Part shown: one piece after another, positions 27,672-36,845 of the stretch | Layout of the letters: each line of letters opens with the position of its first letter | Position numbering within the stretch: the stretch's first letter is position 1 | NCBI RefSeq assembly: GCF_900188235.1 | Contig: NZ_FZNT01000006.1 | Coordinates: 186,001-250,000, forward strand | Origin: Lutibacter agarilyticus | GTDB lineage: Bacteria > Bacteroidota > Bacteroidia > Flavobacteriales > Flavobacteriaceae | Direction: 5' to 3' | DNA length: 64,000 bases | Translations under genes and position numbers: made by a program | Notes under the pieces: model-generated | What the model was told of the DNA's origin: nothing | The model's input: only the letters and a program-made list of their open reading frames with translations | The model's database searches: none

Positions 27672-28163
27672 GTATAACGTGGTTTTGAGTTCAAATTATT
27701 TTATTTTGTTCTAATTAAATCCGTTTCAACATTCAAATCCGCTTTAATTTATAAATTGTTGAATTTATCTTTTTTGTAATAAATACTTTTCCGATACAAA
27801 GCTAAAATCTCACGTTTCAATATTCAAATCTGCAAAGATTGATAAATCGTTGAATTTATCTTTTTTGTAATAATTTATCATAAATACTTTTCCGATTCAA
27901 AGCTCAAATCTCACGTTTCAATGAGTTTTTCCGTTTTCATTGCTCAATTTATGCGTTTCAATTTTTAATTCCGTAATTATTCTCAAATCTAACCAATTCA
28001 ATGATTTTTCTCCGTTTCAACTTTCCATTTTCCGATTCATTGCTCAAATCTGACAATTTTATCTTTCTCAATAATTTTTAATGCTCGTGTCTCAGACAGT
28101 TTAATATTTTTAACTCATAAAACTCAAATTAGGAATTTCGGAGTAAATTCCGCCATGTTATAC
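27672..28163. other. Gene-less cassette C8
   Basis: About 0.5 kb with no credible ORF. The minus strand carries about eight degenerate units like GATTTGAGCATTGAAACGGA. GATAAATTCAACGATTTATC can form a hairpin and a related form occurs twice. The ends are perfectly cassette-like: GTTGTATAACGTGG ... CCATGTTATACAAC. Confidence 0.65.
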
Positions 28164-28287
28164 AACGTGTTTGTGTATGATTTCGTTGCGTGTTTAAGCA
28201 CTAAAGTTAGCAAATAAATCACAGATAGAAAGTCCGCGAGGACTTTCGTAAGTAAGCTTTAACTAGCAATGAATTATACACGGTGTT
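28164..28287 (-). repeat. attC-like site S9 (family C)
   Basis: 124 bp. Starts AACGTGTTTGTGTATGATT and ends AATTATACACGGTGTT; the outer arms GTGTAT and ATACAC pair. Central GTCCGCGAGGAC is a further perfect hairpin. Confidence 0.85.
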
Positions 28288-28295
28288 ACCATACG

Positions 28296-29825
28296 TTATT
28301 TTTTATTCAACAATTTTTCTATTGTAATTGATGTGTTTTCAGATTGTGGTCTCGAAGCATTTTTACTATAAACTTCACCTTGTTTGTCAATCAAGATATA
28401 ACTTGGGAAACCAACGATTTCAAACTGTTTTTCAAAATACTCATATTGCTTTTGATTGAGTATATATTGTTGTCCTTTCAATTGGTATGTTTTTATAATG
28501 TTTTCAGCGGCTTCTTTTTTTGATTTACAGCAGAGAAAAACAAATGAAACATCTTTGCTCTCAAATTTTGAATGCAATTTTTTCGAATATGGAAATTGTT
28601 TTATACAAGGATTGCACCAAGTAGCCCAAAAATCCATATATATGACTTTTCCTTTGTTTTTTTGTAGTATTTCATCATACAAGTTACTAGTTAAATCCTT
28701 GGAAGTATTTTGAAATTCAGAACCTGAAGGAATATTAATATTGTCTCGTTCAATAATAGAAAGTTTCTCCTTTTTTAGCATTGCAAGAAGTAATTGTCTG
28801 GTGTAATTATCTTTAATATTTTTTTTAACTAGTTCTAAATAATAATCAATAGACGAAGCTGTAAATTCTTCTTCTCTCTCAATAACGGTATTTCTAATAT
28901 TTGAGGCAACTGAATAATCTCCCCATATACCGGGTCTTAATTTTAGTTTATTTTCAATTTTTTGAGCGATTAACTCTTTTTTTATTTGTTCATCAGATTT
29001 ACCTGTTGATATAATACTTATTGTACTTCGAGGTTCTACAAAATTAGAATAGAAATTAAGAAAATACATATATTCTGATGTAATTAGAGCATTTTGATTA
29101 AAAGTTATAGAATCCGTTAAAAAAGAATAAAATGTTTTTTTTTCTTTTTGGTCCTCAATTTTCCGTCCCAATTTAATAATATTTTCATAACAGCTATATG
29201 TCGCACTATATTTAAGATAATCGTAAATTATTTTATTTGATTGTTTGTCTTTTATACGTGAATCTATTTTTTTGTGTAGTAACTTCTCAAAGTCGAGAAA
29301 TTCTATTTTAAGGTTGTTAGGTGATTGTTCTTTTTCTAGATTTTTTTTAAATTTATCTACTTCTGTATAAAACCAATTATCGTGTTTTTTAAAATTATTC
29401 TGAAATTTTTTATGTTTTTCATCGTATGATGTTGCCTTTATACCAATTAAGGATTCTCTTTTAATAATTTCACAATTAATCATAAGCGTATCATTTGGAA
29501 AAATATATGGTGCTATTCGTCCATCTGAATATACTAAAAAAGATTTTGTTGAATGACTTAAGGGGATATCGAATAAGAACTTTCCGTTCTCATTTATGGT
29601 TGTTATATATTTTACTTGTTTGTCTATTGTTATATCATCTACAATTAATCGAATTGTTTTAGATTTATTTGAAAAGTTCTTTATGTTACTTATTTTTCCA
29701 GTAATTACAGAACGACTTTCAACTTTAGGATAAAATACTCCTGATGAAACTATTTCTTCTTCTTTTTCTTTATTGGAACAAGAAAATAAAATGATAAAGA
29801 AGGTTATTAAATAATAATTTTTCAT
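28296..29825 (-). CDS. TlpA-like thioredoxin-family lipoprotein
   Basis: About 509 residues from ATG 29825 with a lipoprotein signal (MKNYYLITFFIILFSCSN). A DUF4369-like N-terminal region is followed by a C-terminal thioredoxin fold with FWATWCNPC (CxxC, about residue 408) and VGFPSYILIDKQG (cis-proline). Such proteins are periplasmic thiol reductases or oxidases. Sole gene of C9. An in-frame extension into the next site (to 29903) is not believed. Confidence 0.82.
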   Translation of the reverse strand: MKNYYLITFFIILFSCSNKEKEEEIVSSGVFYPKVESRSVITGKISNIKNFSNKSKTIRLIVDDITIDKQVKYITTINENGKFLFDIPLSHSTKSFLVYSDGRIAPYIFPNDTLMINCEIIKRESLIGIKATSYDEKHKKFQNNFKKHDNWFYTEVDKFKKNLEKEQSPNNLKIEFLDFEKLLHKKIDSRIKDKQSNKIIYDYLKYSATYSCYENIIKLGRKIEDQKEKKTFYSFLTDSITFNQNALITSEYMYFLNFYSNFVEPRSTISIISTGKSDEQIKKELIAQKIENKLKLRPGIWGDYSVASNIRNTVIEREEEFTASSIDYYLELVKKNIKDNYTRQLLLAMLKKEKLSIIERDNINIPSGSEFQNTSKDLTSNLYDEILQKNKGKVIYMDFWATWCNPCIKQFPYSKKLHSKFESKDVSFVFLCCKSKKEAAENIIKTYQLKGQQYILNQKQYEYFEKQFEIVGFPSYILIDKQGEVYSKNASRPQSENTSITIEKLLNKK

Positions 29826-29845
29826 AGTTTTTGTTAATGTATGGT

Positions 29846-29967
29846 AACGGGCTTTTATAAGATTTGTGCGTTTGGAAAATCGGAGATTTTTCTGCTGTAG
29901 CAAATCGTTAGTTGAATGTTTGTCGTTTGTTCTAGTTCAAATTTAAGCATAAATTTTATGAGTTGTT
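29846..29967 (-). repeat. attC-like site S10 (family A)
   Basis: 122 bp. C9 on its left has ends GTTACCATACGTTATT ... GTATGGTAAC; C10 begins GTTATATGCA. Confidence 0.9.
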
Positions 29968-29976
29968 ATATGCAGT

Positions 29977-30807
29977 TTATTCTGATATTTTCTTTTTATC
30001 TTCCTTTGTTGTTTCAATCGCACCTTTTTCTTTTTCAATTCTTTTTCTTTTCGCTTCTCTATAAATTTCACTTGGCCATATTTTGTCAACTTCAGATTCT
30101 AAAATTTCAGTTAATTGTAAGCATTGTTCATAAGAATGCAAGAAATACTGATTATCAACGGGTAAATATTCTCCACTTTTAACTCTAGCTAATACTCCAG
30201 CCTTTGAAAGATAAATGTCATTTGCAGTTCCTCCGTTATGTATATGAATATCTCTAGTAGCTTTTAGTTCAATATATTTATGATAAACAGGGTTTTCTAA
30301 GAAATTTACTCCAGTATATTTATTAAATTCTTCGGCATAATCTCTTGGGGATTTATAAGCTATTTCATTCAAGATTGTATCTATGATAATAATTTTTACT
30401 TGTTCAATTGAATTTGATGAAAGTACACATTCAACATCAACTTTTTTCTTATTGGATATTTTACTAGGATATTCTGTCAAAATGGACTTTAAAATTTCAT
30501 TCAATAAAGTTTCCATTATTGTTACTAATTGAAAAATACTATCAATAGGCAATTTGTTTAATCCTAAATGAGAATAACGTCCTTTTAGTTCTTCCTTTGT
30601 ATAGTTTCTTTCAAACATATTAGGCGTATTATTGGCTCTATATCCTATTGGGTATGATATAGGAATTGAATCTCCTCCCTGATTATCTATCCATTCGAGA
30701 AATTTCTCAAAGGAAATATATGTTAATTGTGCCATTTCTCCTTGTGAAAATAGTAACGATTTAGCATTATCAATAAGTAAATTTAATTTATTTCCAAATG
30801 TATCCAT
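29977..30807 (-). CDS. HEPN-like domain protein
   Basis: A 276-residue soluble protein. The segment KATRDIHIHNGGTAND (about residue 190) contains R-x4-H followed by NG, the usual active-site signature of HEPN ribonucleases, in a helical context (IMETLLNEILKSIL upstream). A lysine-rich tail follows. HEPN proteins act in defence and toxin systems. The assignment is tentative. Sole gene of C10. Confidence 0.45.
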   Translation of the reverse strand: MDTFGNKLNLLIDNAKSLLFSQGEMAQLTYISFEKFLEWIDNQGGDSIPISYPIGYRANNTPNMFERNYTKEELKGRYSHLGLNKLPIDSIFQLVTIMETLLNEILKSILTEYPSKISNKKKVDVECVLSSNSIEQVKIIIIDTILNEIAYKSPRDYAEEFNKYTGVNFLENPVYHKYIELKATRDIHIHNGGTANDIYLSKAGVLARVKSGEYLPVDNQYFLHSYEQCLQLTEILESEVDKIWPSEIYREAKRKRIEKEKGAIETTKEDKKKISE

Positions 30808-30829
30808 AGTGTTTTTTTATTGCATATAA

Positions 30830-30949
30830 CGGGCTTTTATAAGATTTGTGCGACTGGAAAATCGGAGATTTTTCGGTTGTAGCAAATTGTTAGTTGAATG
30901 TTTGTCGTTTGTACTAAATCAAATGTAAGCATAAATTTTATGAGTTGTT
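30830..30949 (-). repeat. attC-like site S11 (family A)
   Basis: 120 bp. C10 has ends GTTATATGCA ... TGCATATAAC; C11 begins GTTATGCAC. Confidence 0.9.
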
Positions 30950-30974
30950 ATGCACTGGCTTTATCAATCTGTTT

Positions 30975-31820
30975 TTATTGTTTGTATGTTAATATCATTG
31001 CGGTTGAAATACTCCCATATTTTTTCCATTTAGCGTGTGTTCCATATTTATAATAATGTGTCGAACTAAACGAAGGAACGAGTATTGGTAAGCTTAATTT
31101 ATCTCCTTTTTCAGAAGCTTTAATCCATTCAACTGCTACAATTATATCTTCTTGAGTTTTAATTTCGTAATCTGTTAAATCAACAGATATCCAACCCGTA
31201 AATTGATTTTCTGCTGGAATAAGAATATTTCTGCTATTAATTTTCTTTGATGGTTTATTATTTTCAATTTTGTAGAAATTTATTCTAAACAAAACCGAGT
31301 CAAAATTATTCTCTTTAAGAAAGAATTTAAATTCTTTTAATAAACTTGGTTTTTTTGTTCCTAAAGAAAATTTTCTGCCAATTTCTGATCCTAAATTCAA
31401 ATTTTTCAAACTTGGAATAGCAAAAAACACTTTGTTTTTAGTTTTTGTTTTTTCTTTACCTTTTGAATAAGTCTTTAAATTACTCGATTTTATGATAATT
31501 TCATTAAGTATTTCGGTATGATTCTCCAATGAAATAATAGCTGATTCGTTATTTGACAATTTTTCAATTTGTAACTCTTTAGATTTATAACCCAAACAAG
31601 AAATCTTTAAAGTGTCTGAAATAAATGAATTGTTTATGTTTAAAAAAAACTCTCCATTTTCATTTGTAACTGTTCCAACAGGTTTATTTAAAATTCCCAC
31701 ATTTACATATTGAATTGGGTTTTTTAAACTGTCAGTTATAACTCCTTTAATATCTCTTTCTTGTGAATTAGATATTGTAGAGTTAAGAACTAAATAAATA
31801 ATTACTAAAATCTTTTTCAT
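30975..31820 (-). CDS. Exported protein with CarboxypepD_reg-like domain
   Basis: About 281 residues from ATG 31820 with a signal peptide (MKKILVIIYLVLNSTISNSQ). The region DIKGVITDSLKNPIQYVNVGI ... GTVTNENGEFFLNI (residues 21-62) is the carboxypeptidase regulatory-like beta-sandwich that usually begins TonB-dependent receptors; no receptor barrel follows. The C-terminal half is unassigned. Sole gene of C11. Confidence 0.75.
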   Translation of the reverse strand: MKKILVIIYLVLNSTISNSQERDIKGVITDSLKNPIQYVNVGILNKPVGTVTNENGEFFLNINNSFISDTLKISCLGYKSKELQIEKLSNNESAIISLENHTEILNEIIIKSSNLKTYSKGKEKTKTKNKVFFAIPSLKNLNLGSEIGRKFSLGTKKPSLLKEFKFFLKENNFDSVLFRINFYKIENNKPSKKINSRNILIPAENQFTGWISVDLTDYEIKTQEDIIVAVEWIKASEKGDKLSLPILVPSFSSTHYYKYGTHAKWKKYGSISTAMILTYKQ

Positions 31821-31872
31821 AAATTTTATAGTATCTTTTTTAATCAATTTTTTTTGAAACCCGCTTGTGCAT

Positions 31873-31994
31873 AACGATTTTTTATAAGATTTGTGCGTTT
31901 GGAAAATCGGAGATTTTTCGGACGGAGCAAATCGTTTGTTGAATGTTTGTCATTTGTATTAGTTCAAATTTAAGCATGAATTTTATGAGTTGTT
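31873..31994 (-). repeat. attC-like site S12 (family A)
   Basis: 122 bp; starts AACGATTTTTTATAAG. C11 has ends GTTATGCAC ... GTGCATAAC; C12 begins GTTGTACACA. Confidence 0.88.
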
Positions 31995-32005
31995 GTACAC
32001 AGTTT

Positions 32006-32431
32006 TTAATCAATCTTTTGAAATTTCCATTCACATCCTTCAACACACATAAGATAAGTCGGATTTATAATCAGTTTATCTGACTCAAAAGTTATTCTTT
32101 CTACAAAAGTTCCTTCTGGGGTTTCAATTCCTGCAGTAAATCCATCACAATCATAATCTAAAATTAATTCATTTTCATTCAATGTGTAAGTTCCCGATTG
32201 ACATTCGGAGAATCTGTCTGAGGTAAATCTATTTTCGGAATCAAACTCATACTTGTATCCATTCTCAATTGAATTCCATTTTCCCTTTCCATCTCCAATA
32301 TCACTATAAATTTCTATTAATTGCCAAGTTCCAACAATGGATTTCTCGTTATCATTAGAATCATCATTATCACAACCTATTAAGAGAATGGTAAATATAA
32401 TTGACAGTCCTAGTATAATTTTCTTTTTCAT
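32006..32431 (-). CDS. Lipocalin-like lipoprotein
   Basis: About 141 residues from ATG 32431 (or 32440) with a lipoprotein signal (IIFTILLIGCDND). The mature part has SIVGTWQLIEIYSD and TYTLNENELILDYDCD, the pattern of the small lipocalin-like domain common in Bacteroidota. Sole gene of C12. The longer frame starting at 32524 lies inside the neighbouring site and is rejected. Confidence 0.75.
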   Translation of the reverse strand: MKKKIILGLSIIFTILLIGCDNDDSNDNEKSIVGTWQLIEIYSDIGDGKGKWNSIENGYKYEFDSENRFTSDRFSECQSGTYTLNENELILDYDCDGFTAGIETPEGTFVERITFESDKLIINPTYLMCVEGCEWKFQKID

Positions 32432-32465
32432 TTGTGTCATTTTTTGTTTTTCGTAAATTGTGTAC

Positions 32466-32590
32466 AACGGTTTAGTATTAAGATTTGTGCGACTTAAAAA
32501 TCGGAGATTTTTCGGACGTAGCAAATCGTTTGTTGAATGTTTGTCGGTTTGTATTTAGTTTAAATTTTAGCATAAATTTTATACATTGTT
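32466..32590 (-). repeat. attC-like site S13 (family A')
   Basis: 125 bp, starts AACGGTTTAGTATTAAG, ends TTTTATACATTGTT. C12 has ends GTTGTACACA ... TGTGTACAAC. Confidence 0.88.
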
Positions 32591-32920
32591 ACCAAATTTT
32601 AGCGACACGTTCTGCTTATAATTGAATTTTAGTATTTTCCGATATTTATCATTCTAGTTTTATTTTTGTTTGAACTCAATCAAATCATTTCTTTAATTAT
32701 AAATTTATCTTTTTTCTTGTTTAAGCGTTTTGCAATTTTTTCTCCGATTCAACTTTAAATTTCTCCGATTAAATGCTCAAATCGGTCCTCATTTTAAAAC
32801 TTCTCCGTTTTCATTGAATTTCTCGTTTTAACTCTAAAATCGATAGAGAGTAGAAGTGAACTCAATTATTCTCATTATATATTTTCTCAGTTTCGAATAT
32901 TAAAACTTTGTAAACTCAGG
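32591..32920. other. Non-coding module in cassette C13
   Basis: Begins TTTTAGCGACACGTTCTGC and ends around AGAGTAGAAGTGAACTCAA. It holds several TCCGATTCAA/CTCAAATCGG words. Clearly related to the modules in C4 and C20. Confidence 0.6.
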
Positions 32921-32930
32921 AATCAAACTA

Positions 32931-33236
32931 TTAAAATGCAACAGTATTTTTCATATATTCTATCATTACAAAGTGAAAATAGATTATTGCTATCGGTATA
33001 TTTAAAAGTATAATTCCAGCACTAATTAAATTCTTATTTCTATTCTCTTTTTCTTTGATAAATTTATTTATTAATCCTAATAATATTCCAGCATTTACAA
33101 TTGCTGCAATAATTACAAAAAACATTCCTGGTATCATTAATTGGTATCTATAATCAGTATAGAAGAAACTCAAGAAAAATATTGAGCCTAAAACAAAAGA
33201 AATAATTGCAGTATAAATTCCAATTTTATTTATCAT
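32931..33236 (-). CDS. Hypothetical three-helix membrane protein
   Basis: A 101-residue protein with three hydrophobic stretches (about residues 6-27, 33-55 and 70-90). Only gene in cassette C13. Family unknown. Confidence 0.6.
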   Translation of the reverse strand: MINKIGIYTAIISFVLGSIFFLSFFYTDYRYQLMIPGMFFVIIAAIVNAGILLGLINKFIKEKENRNKNLISAGIILLNIPIAIIYFHFVMIEYMKNTVAF

Positions 33237-33259
33237 TTTTCTTTCGAGCTATTTTTGGT

Positions 33260-33381
33260 AACGGTTTTTTATATGATTTGTGCGACTGGAAAATCGGAGA
33301 TTTTTCGGTGGTAGCAAATCGTTAGTTGAATGTTTGTCGTTAATGTTAGTTCAAATTTAAGCATAAATTATATGAGTTGTT
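33260..33381 (-). repeat. attC-like site S14 (family A, ATATG arm)
   Basis: 122 bp. The left arm TTTATATGATTTGTGC is matched by a changed right arm GCATAAATTATATGAG, a compensatory A:T to T:A swap relative to family A. C13 ends: GTTACCAAA ... TTTGGTAAC. Confidence 0.9.
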
Positions 33382-33396
33382 GCCTACAGTAATTTT

Positions 33397-33972
33397 TTAC
33401 TCAAGCTCAAAATAAATCAAATCTAAAAATATTATTCTGTAAACTATTTTCTCAAACTTTTTATCTGGTATTTTATTCATAGCATTTTTCAGATAATCAT
33501 AATTCTCTTTATCAATTCCAACAGATTCAAACTTGTTATATGCAAGACAAAACTCATATTGCCAACTTGATTTATCTAAAATTTTCAATTGTTCAAATAA
33601 ATATCCATAACAAGATAATCTTGTGTTTGGTGAAAATCCGAAATACGGGTCATATCCTAATTCTGAACTAAATTTGTCAATTAAATCTGACTTTTTCTCA
33701 TTAAGTTTTATTTTATCCAATAATTGAGAATATCCTTTTTTAGATATCTCGGTCAAGTAATTTTCTTGAATTAAAAAATTTTCAAATAAACTATAAATAT
33801 TCTGATTATAAATCGGTTTACTATTATCAGGAGCTAAATTATTTATTCTGCTTTCTAATCTTAATTTATTGCAAAGTTCAAATTTTTCATCTGCTATAAT
33901 TTCATTCGAGTTTTTCATTGAACCACAAGAGGTTATTATGAGTAGAATTAATATTTGAAGCAGTTTTTTCAT
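33397..33972 (-). CDS. Hypothetical lipoprotein
   Basis: About 191 residues from ATG 33972 with lipoprotein signal MKKLLQILILLIITSCGS. The mature part is helical with no recognised domain. Sole gene of C14. Confidence 0.65.
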   Translation of the reverse strand: MKKLLQILILLIITSCGSMKNSNEIIADEKFELCNKLRLESRINNLAPDNSKPIYNQNIYSLFENFLIQENYLTEISKKGYSQLLDKIKLNEKKSDLIDKFSSELGYDPYFGFSPNTRLSCYGYLFEQLKILDKSSWQYEFCLAYNKFESVGIDKENYDYLKNAMNKIPDKKFEKIVYRIIFLDLIYFELE

Positions 33973-33982
33973 TATTGTAGGC

Positions 33983-34104
33983 AACGAGTTTTTATATGAT
34001 TTGTGCGACTGGAAAATCGGAGATTTTTCGGACGTAGCAAATCGTTAGTTGAATGTTTGTCGTTAATATTAGTTCAAATTTAAGCATAAATTATATGAGG
34101 TGTT
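33983..34104 (-). repeat. attC-like site S15 (family A, ATATG arm)
   Basis: 122 bp, with the same compensated arms as S14. C14 ends: GTTGCCTACA ... TGTAGGCAAC. Confidence 0.9.
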
Positions 34105-34126
34105 GTGCAACGTTTTTACTTTAGGC

Positions 34127-34531
34127 TTATCGTATCCTTTCAATTATCAAATTTTTGTCATTAAGAGTTATAATTTTCCATTTGATATCTTCCATTCCAT
34201 TTATTCCACTATCAATTGTAATAATTAAATCAGAGTCATTTCTTGTCCAAGTTCCTTGAAAATCAAAAAAAGTTAATGGCGGAGTTCCACACCATCCTGA
34301 ACTTCTTTCAATACAATTACTTTTCTCCAAAAATGAGATTCCGTACTCATTATCTTTCAAGGAATTAGCTCTTGTCAATTTAAGTTCGGAATCATTTGAG
34401 ATTGGATTTATCCAATGTCCAATTAATTTGTCGGATTCATTAATTGTTATAGTTTCATTGTCTTTTTCACATCCAATTGATGTAAATATTAATAAAAAAA
34501 GAACAGTTTTCATTATTGTTTTCATATTCAT
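34127..34531 (-). CDS. Small lipoprotein, lipocalin-like
   Basis: A 134-residue protein with a lipoprotein signal (lipobox SIGC at Cys21). KLIGHWINPISND and FQGTWTRNDSDLIITID resemble the small lipocalin-like domain. Sole gene of C15. The true start may be the second or third Met (34525 or 34513). Confidence 0.65.
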   Translation of the reverse strand: MNMKTIMKTVLFLLIFTSIGCEKDNETITINESDKLIGHWINPISNDSELKLTRANSLKDNEYGISFLEKSNCIERSSGWCGTPPLTFFDFQGTWTRNDSDLIITIDSGINGMEDIKWKIITLNDKNLIIERIR

Positions 34532-34578
34532 AAAAGTTTTAATTATTCTTTATTTAACTATTTTCATTTATGTTGCAC

Positions 34579-34701
34579 AACGTGTTTGTATATGGTTTGT
34601 TGCGTGGTTTAGCACCTAATTTAGCAAATAAAAACCGAATAGAAAATCCGCGAGGATTTTCGTAAGTAGGCTAGAACTAGCAATAAATTATATACGGTGT
34701 T
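34579..34701 (-). repeat. attC-like site S16 (family C)
   Basis: 123 bp. Starts AACGTGTTTGTATATGG and ends TTATATACGGTGTT; the changed GTATAT is matched by ATATAC. C15 ends: GTTGTGCAAC ... GTTGCACAAC. Confidence 0.88.
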
Positions 34702-34713
34702 ACCAGCTGGTTT

Positions 34714-35412
34714 TTATTCAAATTTTCTATAATATGTTTTTTTCTGTCCTAAAAATCCAACTTCTGGCTCAAATGTCAGAGGATATAATTTTCTCCCTTT
34801 AAGAACAAAAGTCTTTGTCATCCAGTCCAATATTGCAATGTCTCCAGTCTCTTCACTTTCTGATGCAAAAATCTCAATATAATTTTTATCCGTTTCTGGT
34901 CTGAAAATAGAGTCGGTCAGTTTTAAAAAATCATCTCCTATTTCCATTTTTAAAATATCCTTAATTTCAATTTTTTCAACTTTAGCTCTTGGAATAGTTA
35001 GAACTCCGTTTTCGTTAGTTTTAATGAATTCTGCATTATTAATAGACACATACCAATCCCAATTTTCTATGTCAGTTTTTCCTTTTTCAGCCAATCGTTG
35101 AAATTTTATCTCAATTTTTGTCGAATCAGAATTTTTGTATTCTTTCTCGATGATTTTAGACTTTGCAGCATACAATACTTTGTCGGGACTTAGTTTTAAT
35201 GTATCTCCAATTTTCTTATATGTTCCTGTTAGTGTTCCACTACCTAAAATGTCTTGGTGATATTGATATTCAAAAGTTCCATTTTCATTGAATTTATAAA
35301 CAAAACAATTAGGTCCAAATTCACAAATATTGTGTTTAAACTTTCCATCAATTTGAGCGATTGAACTCAATGATAGTAATAATATCAATATTTGTAGTAC
35401 TGTTTTTTTCAA
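34714..35412 (-). CDS. Hypothetical exported protein
   Basis: A 232-residue protein with a signal peptide (residues 1-19, SLSSIAQ). The first part (YKFNENGTFEYQY, GTLTGTYKKIGDTLKLSPDK) resembles a small beta-barrel lipocalin-like fold; the rest is unassigned. Sole gene of C16. Confidence 0.65.
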   Translation of the reverse strand: MKKTVLQILILLLSLSSIAQIDGKFKHNICEFGPNCFVYKFNENGTFEYQYHQDILGSGTLTGTYKKIGDTLKLSPDKVLYAAKSKIIEKEYKNSDSTKIEIKFQRLAEKGKTDIENWDWYVSINNAEFIKTNENGVLTIPRAKVEKIEIKDILKMEIGDDFLKLTDSIFRPETDKNYIEIFASESEETGDIAILDWMTKTFVLKGRKLYPLTFEPEVGFLGQKKTYYRKFE

Positions 35413-35421
35413 CTTGCTGGT

Positions 35422-35546
35422 AACGGGCTTTTATAAGATTTGTGCGACTGGAAAATCGGAGATTTTTCGGACGTAGCAAATCGTTTGTTGGATGTTAATC
35501 AGTTCGTTATTTAGTTTAAAAGTAAGCATAAATTTTATGAGTTGTT
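35422..35546 (-). repeat. attC-like site S17 (family A)
   Basis: 125 bp. Its right half carries the TTAATCAGTTCGTTATTTAG variant, also in S24. C16 ends: GTTACCAGC ... GCTGGTAAC. Confidence 0.9.
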
Positions 35547-35558
35547 GCCTGTAGTACT

Positions 35559-35888
35559 TTACGCTACTTTGAATTCTCCCTCGTTCATTTCTATACTGAA
35601 TTTCACATTAGCTTTCAAAGCTTTAAAGACTTTCAAAATTGTCTCAATTGTAACATTTCTCGTATTTCTCTCCAGTTTTGATATTTGAGATTTTTGGACT
35701 CCAATTAATTCTCCTAATTGCTCTTGTGTTAGATGTCTTTCTTTTCTTACAGATTTTATCATATCTCCAAGAATTTCAATTTTTAAATCAAACTCATATT
35801 TGTCTCTTTCAGTTGTTCCAACTTCTCCAAGATGTTTATCTTTAAGTTGGTCTAAACTCATCATTTTCATTTTTTTATTAGTTTCCAT
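35559..35888 (-). CDS. HigA-type antitoxin (XRE family)
   Basis: A 109-residue protein with a helix-turn-helix of the XRE type: SVRKERHLTQEQLGELIGVQ (about residues 41-60) and KSQISKLERNTRNVTIETI. It lies 3 bp downstream of the toxin gene, the usual HigBA order. It probably represses its own operon. Cassette C17. Confidence 0.88.
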   Translation of the reverse strand: METNKKMKMMSLDQLKDKHLGEVGTTERDKYEFDLKIEILGDMIKSVRKERHLTQEQLGELIGVQKSQISKLERNTRNVTIETILKVFKALKANVKFSIEMNEGEFKVA

Positions 35889-35891
35889 TTT

Positions 35892-36233
35892 CTAAAGTTT
35901 TTTTTGATTAAAATATTCCTCTCTCAATTTTTCAGCTTTCTCAATATCACCTTTTGGAACTTTACTGACTTTTTTAATAATTCCGTGAGTTGATATTACA
36001 AGTGTATCAGTTTTCTCTGTTTTGTCCCAAAAAGCAAAAAGTCTAATTTGAACTCCGTTAAATTTAGTTCTGAATTCCCAAATTTCATCTTTTAGTTTTT
36101 TAAAAAGTTTAGGATCATTTATCAATTTAGCTTTATCAATATTGTAGAAAATTTTTGTTCTCGTTTTATTGTCTAAATTTTCCACAAACTCAATAGCTTG
36201 TTCTAAAAATATAACATCAAATTTAGGTTTCAT
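35892..36233 (-). CDS. HigB-type toxin (RelE superfamily)
   Basis: A 113-residue RelE/HigB-like mRNA interferase: FEFVENLDNKTRTKIFYNI-like helices, LKDEIWEFRTKFNGVQIRLFAFWD and VISTHGIIKKVSKVPKGDIEKAEKLREEY. The last motif is typical of phage-derived Gp49-like HigB toxins. First gene of cassette C17. Confidence 0.88.
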   Translation of the reverse strand: MKPKFDVIFLEQAIEFVENLDNKTRTKIFYNIDKAKLINDPKLFKKLKDEIWEFRTKFNGVQIRLFAFWDKTEKTDTLVISTHGIIKKVSKVPKGDIEKAEKLREEYFNQKKL

Positions 36234-36325
36234 TCCTTTTCTTACTGTTTAGACAACAAATCTAGTGAAAAGTTTCAATATATGGAAACTATTTTTTGTT
36301 TTATGATTTTAATCGTATTACAGGC

Positions 36326-36447
36326 AACGGGCTTTTATAAGATTTGTGCGTTTGGAAAATCGGAGATTTTTCGGACGTAGCAAATCGTTAGTTGAATGTT
36401 TGTCGTTTGTACTAGTTCAAATTTAAGCATAAATTTTATGAGTTGTT
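36326..36447 (-). repeat. attC-like site S18 (family A)
   Basis: 122 bp. C17 has ten-base private ends GTTGCCTGTA ... TACAGGCAAC. C18 begins GTTAGGCAC, a perfect GTTRRRY box. Confidence 0.92.
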
Positions 36448-36840
36448 AGGCACTGGCTTTTTCATTCGGAAGATTTTTAATAATCTAGGACTAATCATAA
36501 ATAAAAGAAAATAATCTATTATCAAACTTATAATCAGATATGTAAATTGGTAATCAGTGTCTATTTTATCGCCTAATGTTCCTTCCATCAGTTCTGCTAT
36601 AAACCAAGTTGGAATTATTCCTTTTGTATAAATCATCAAATATGTCCAAGAAAAACTACTTAATCCTACAAGTTTATGATTTGGTTCAGGTAATGAAAAT
36701 AATAGAATTAAAAAAAATATCAATTCTGTTATAATTAAAAGAATCAACGAAAGTTTAGTTTGATTTAATCCAATGAAGGTTTCTTTTGATTTAAAAAAAC
36801 CAAATATTAACCAAGGAATAATTAATAAAAACGAAATCAT
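36436..36840 (-). CDS. Hypothetical four-helix membrane protein
   Basis: A 134-residue integral membrane protein with four hydrophobic stretches. Its last residues PNNS and stop are encoded inside the attC-like site S18. The family is not recognised. It is the second gene of C18. Confidence 0.65.
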   Translation of the reverse strand: MISFLLIIPWLIFGFFKSKETFIGLNQTKLSLILLIITELIFFLILLFSLPEPNHKLVGLSSFSWTYLMIYTKGIIPTWFIAELMEGTLGDKIDTDYQFTYLIISLIIDYFLLFMISPRLLKIFRMKKPVPNNS

Positions 36841-36845
36841 AATTA

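Noticed and set aside
32432..32524. N-terminal extensions reading LRPKNLRFSSRTNLIKAR upstream of several cassette genes (also near 29903, 40528, 59288)
   Set aside because: This is the open reading frame of the family A site itself; true signal peptides with their own Met start further in.
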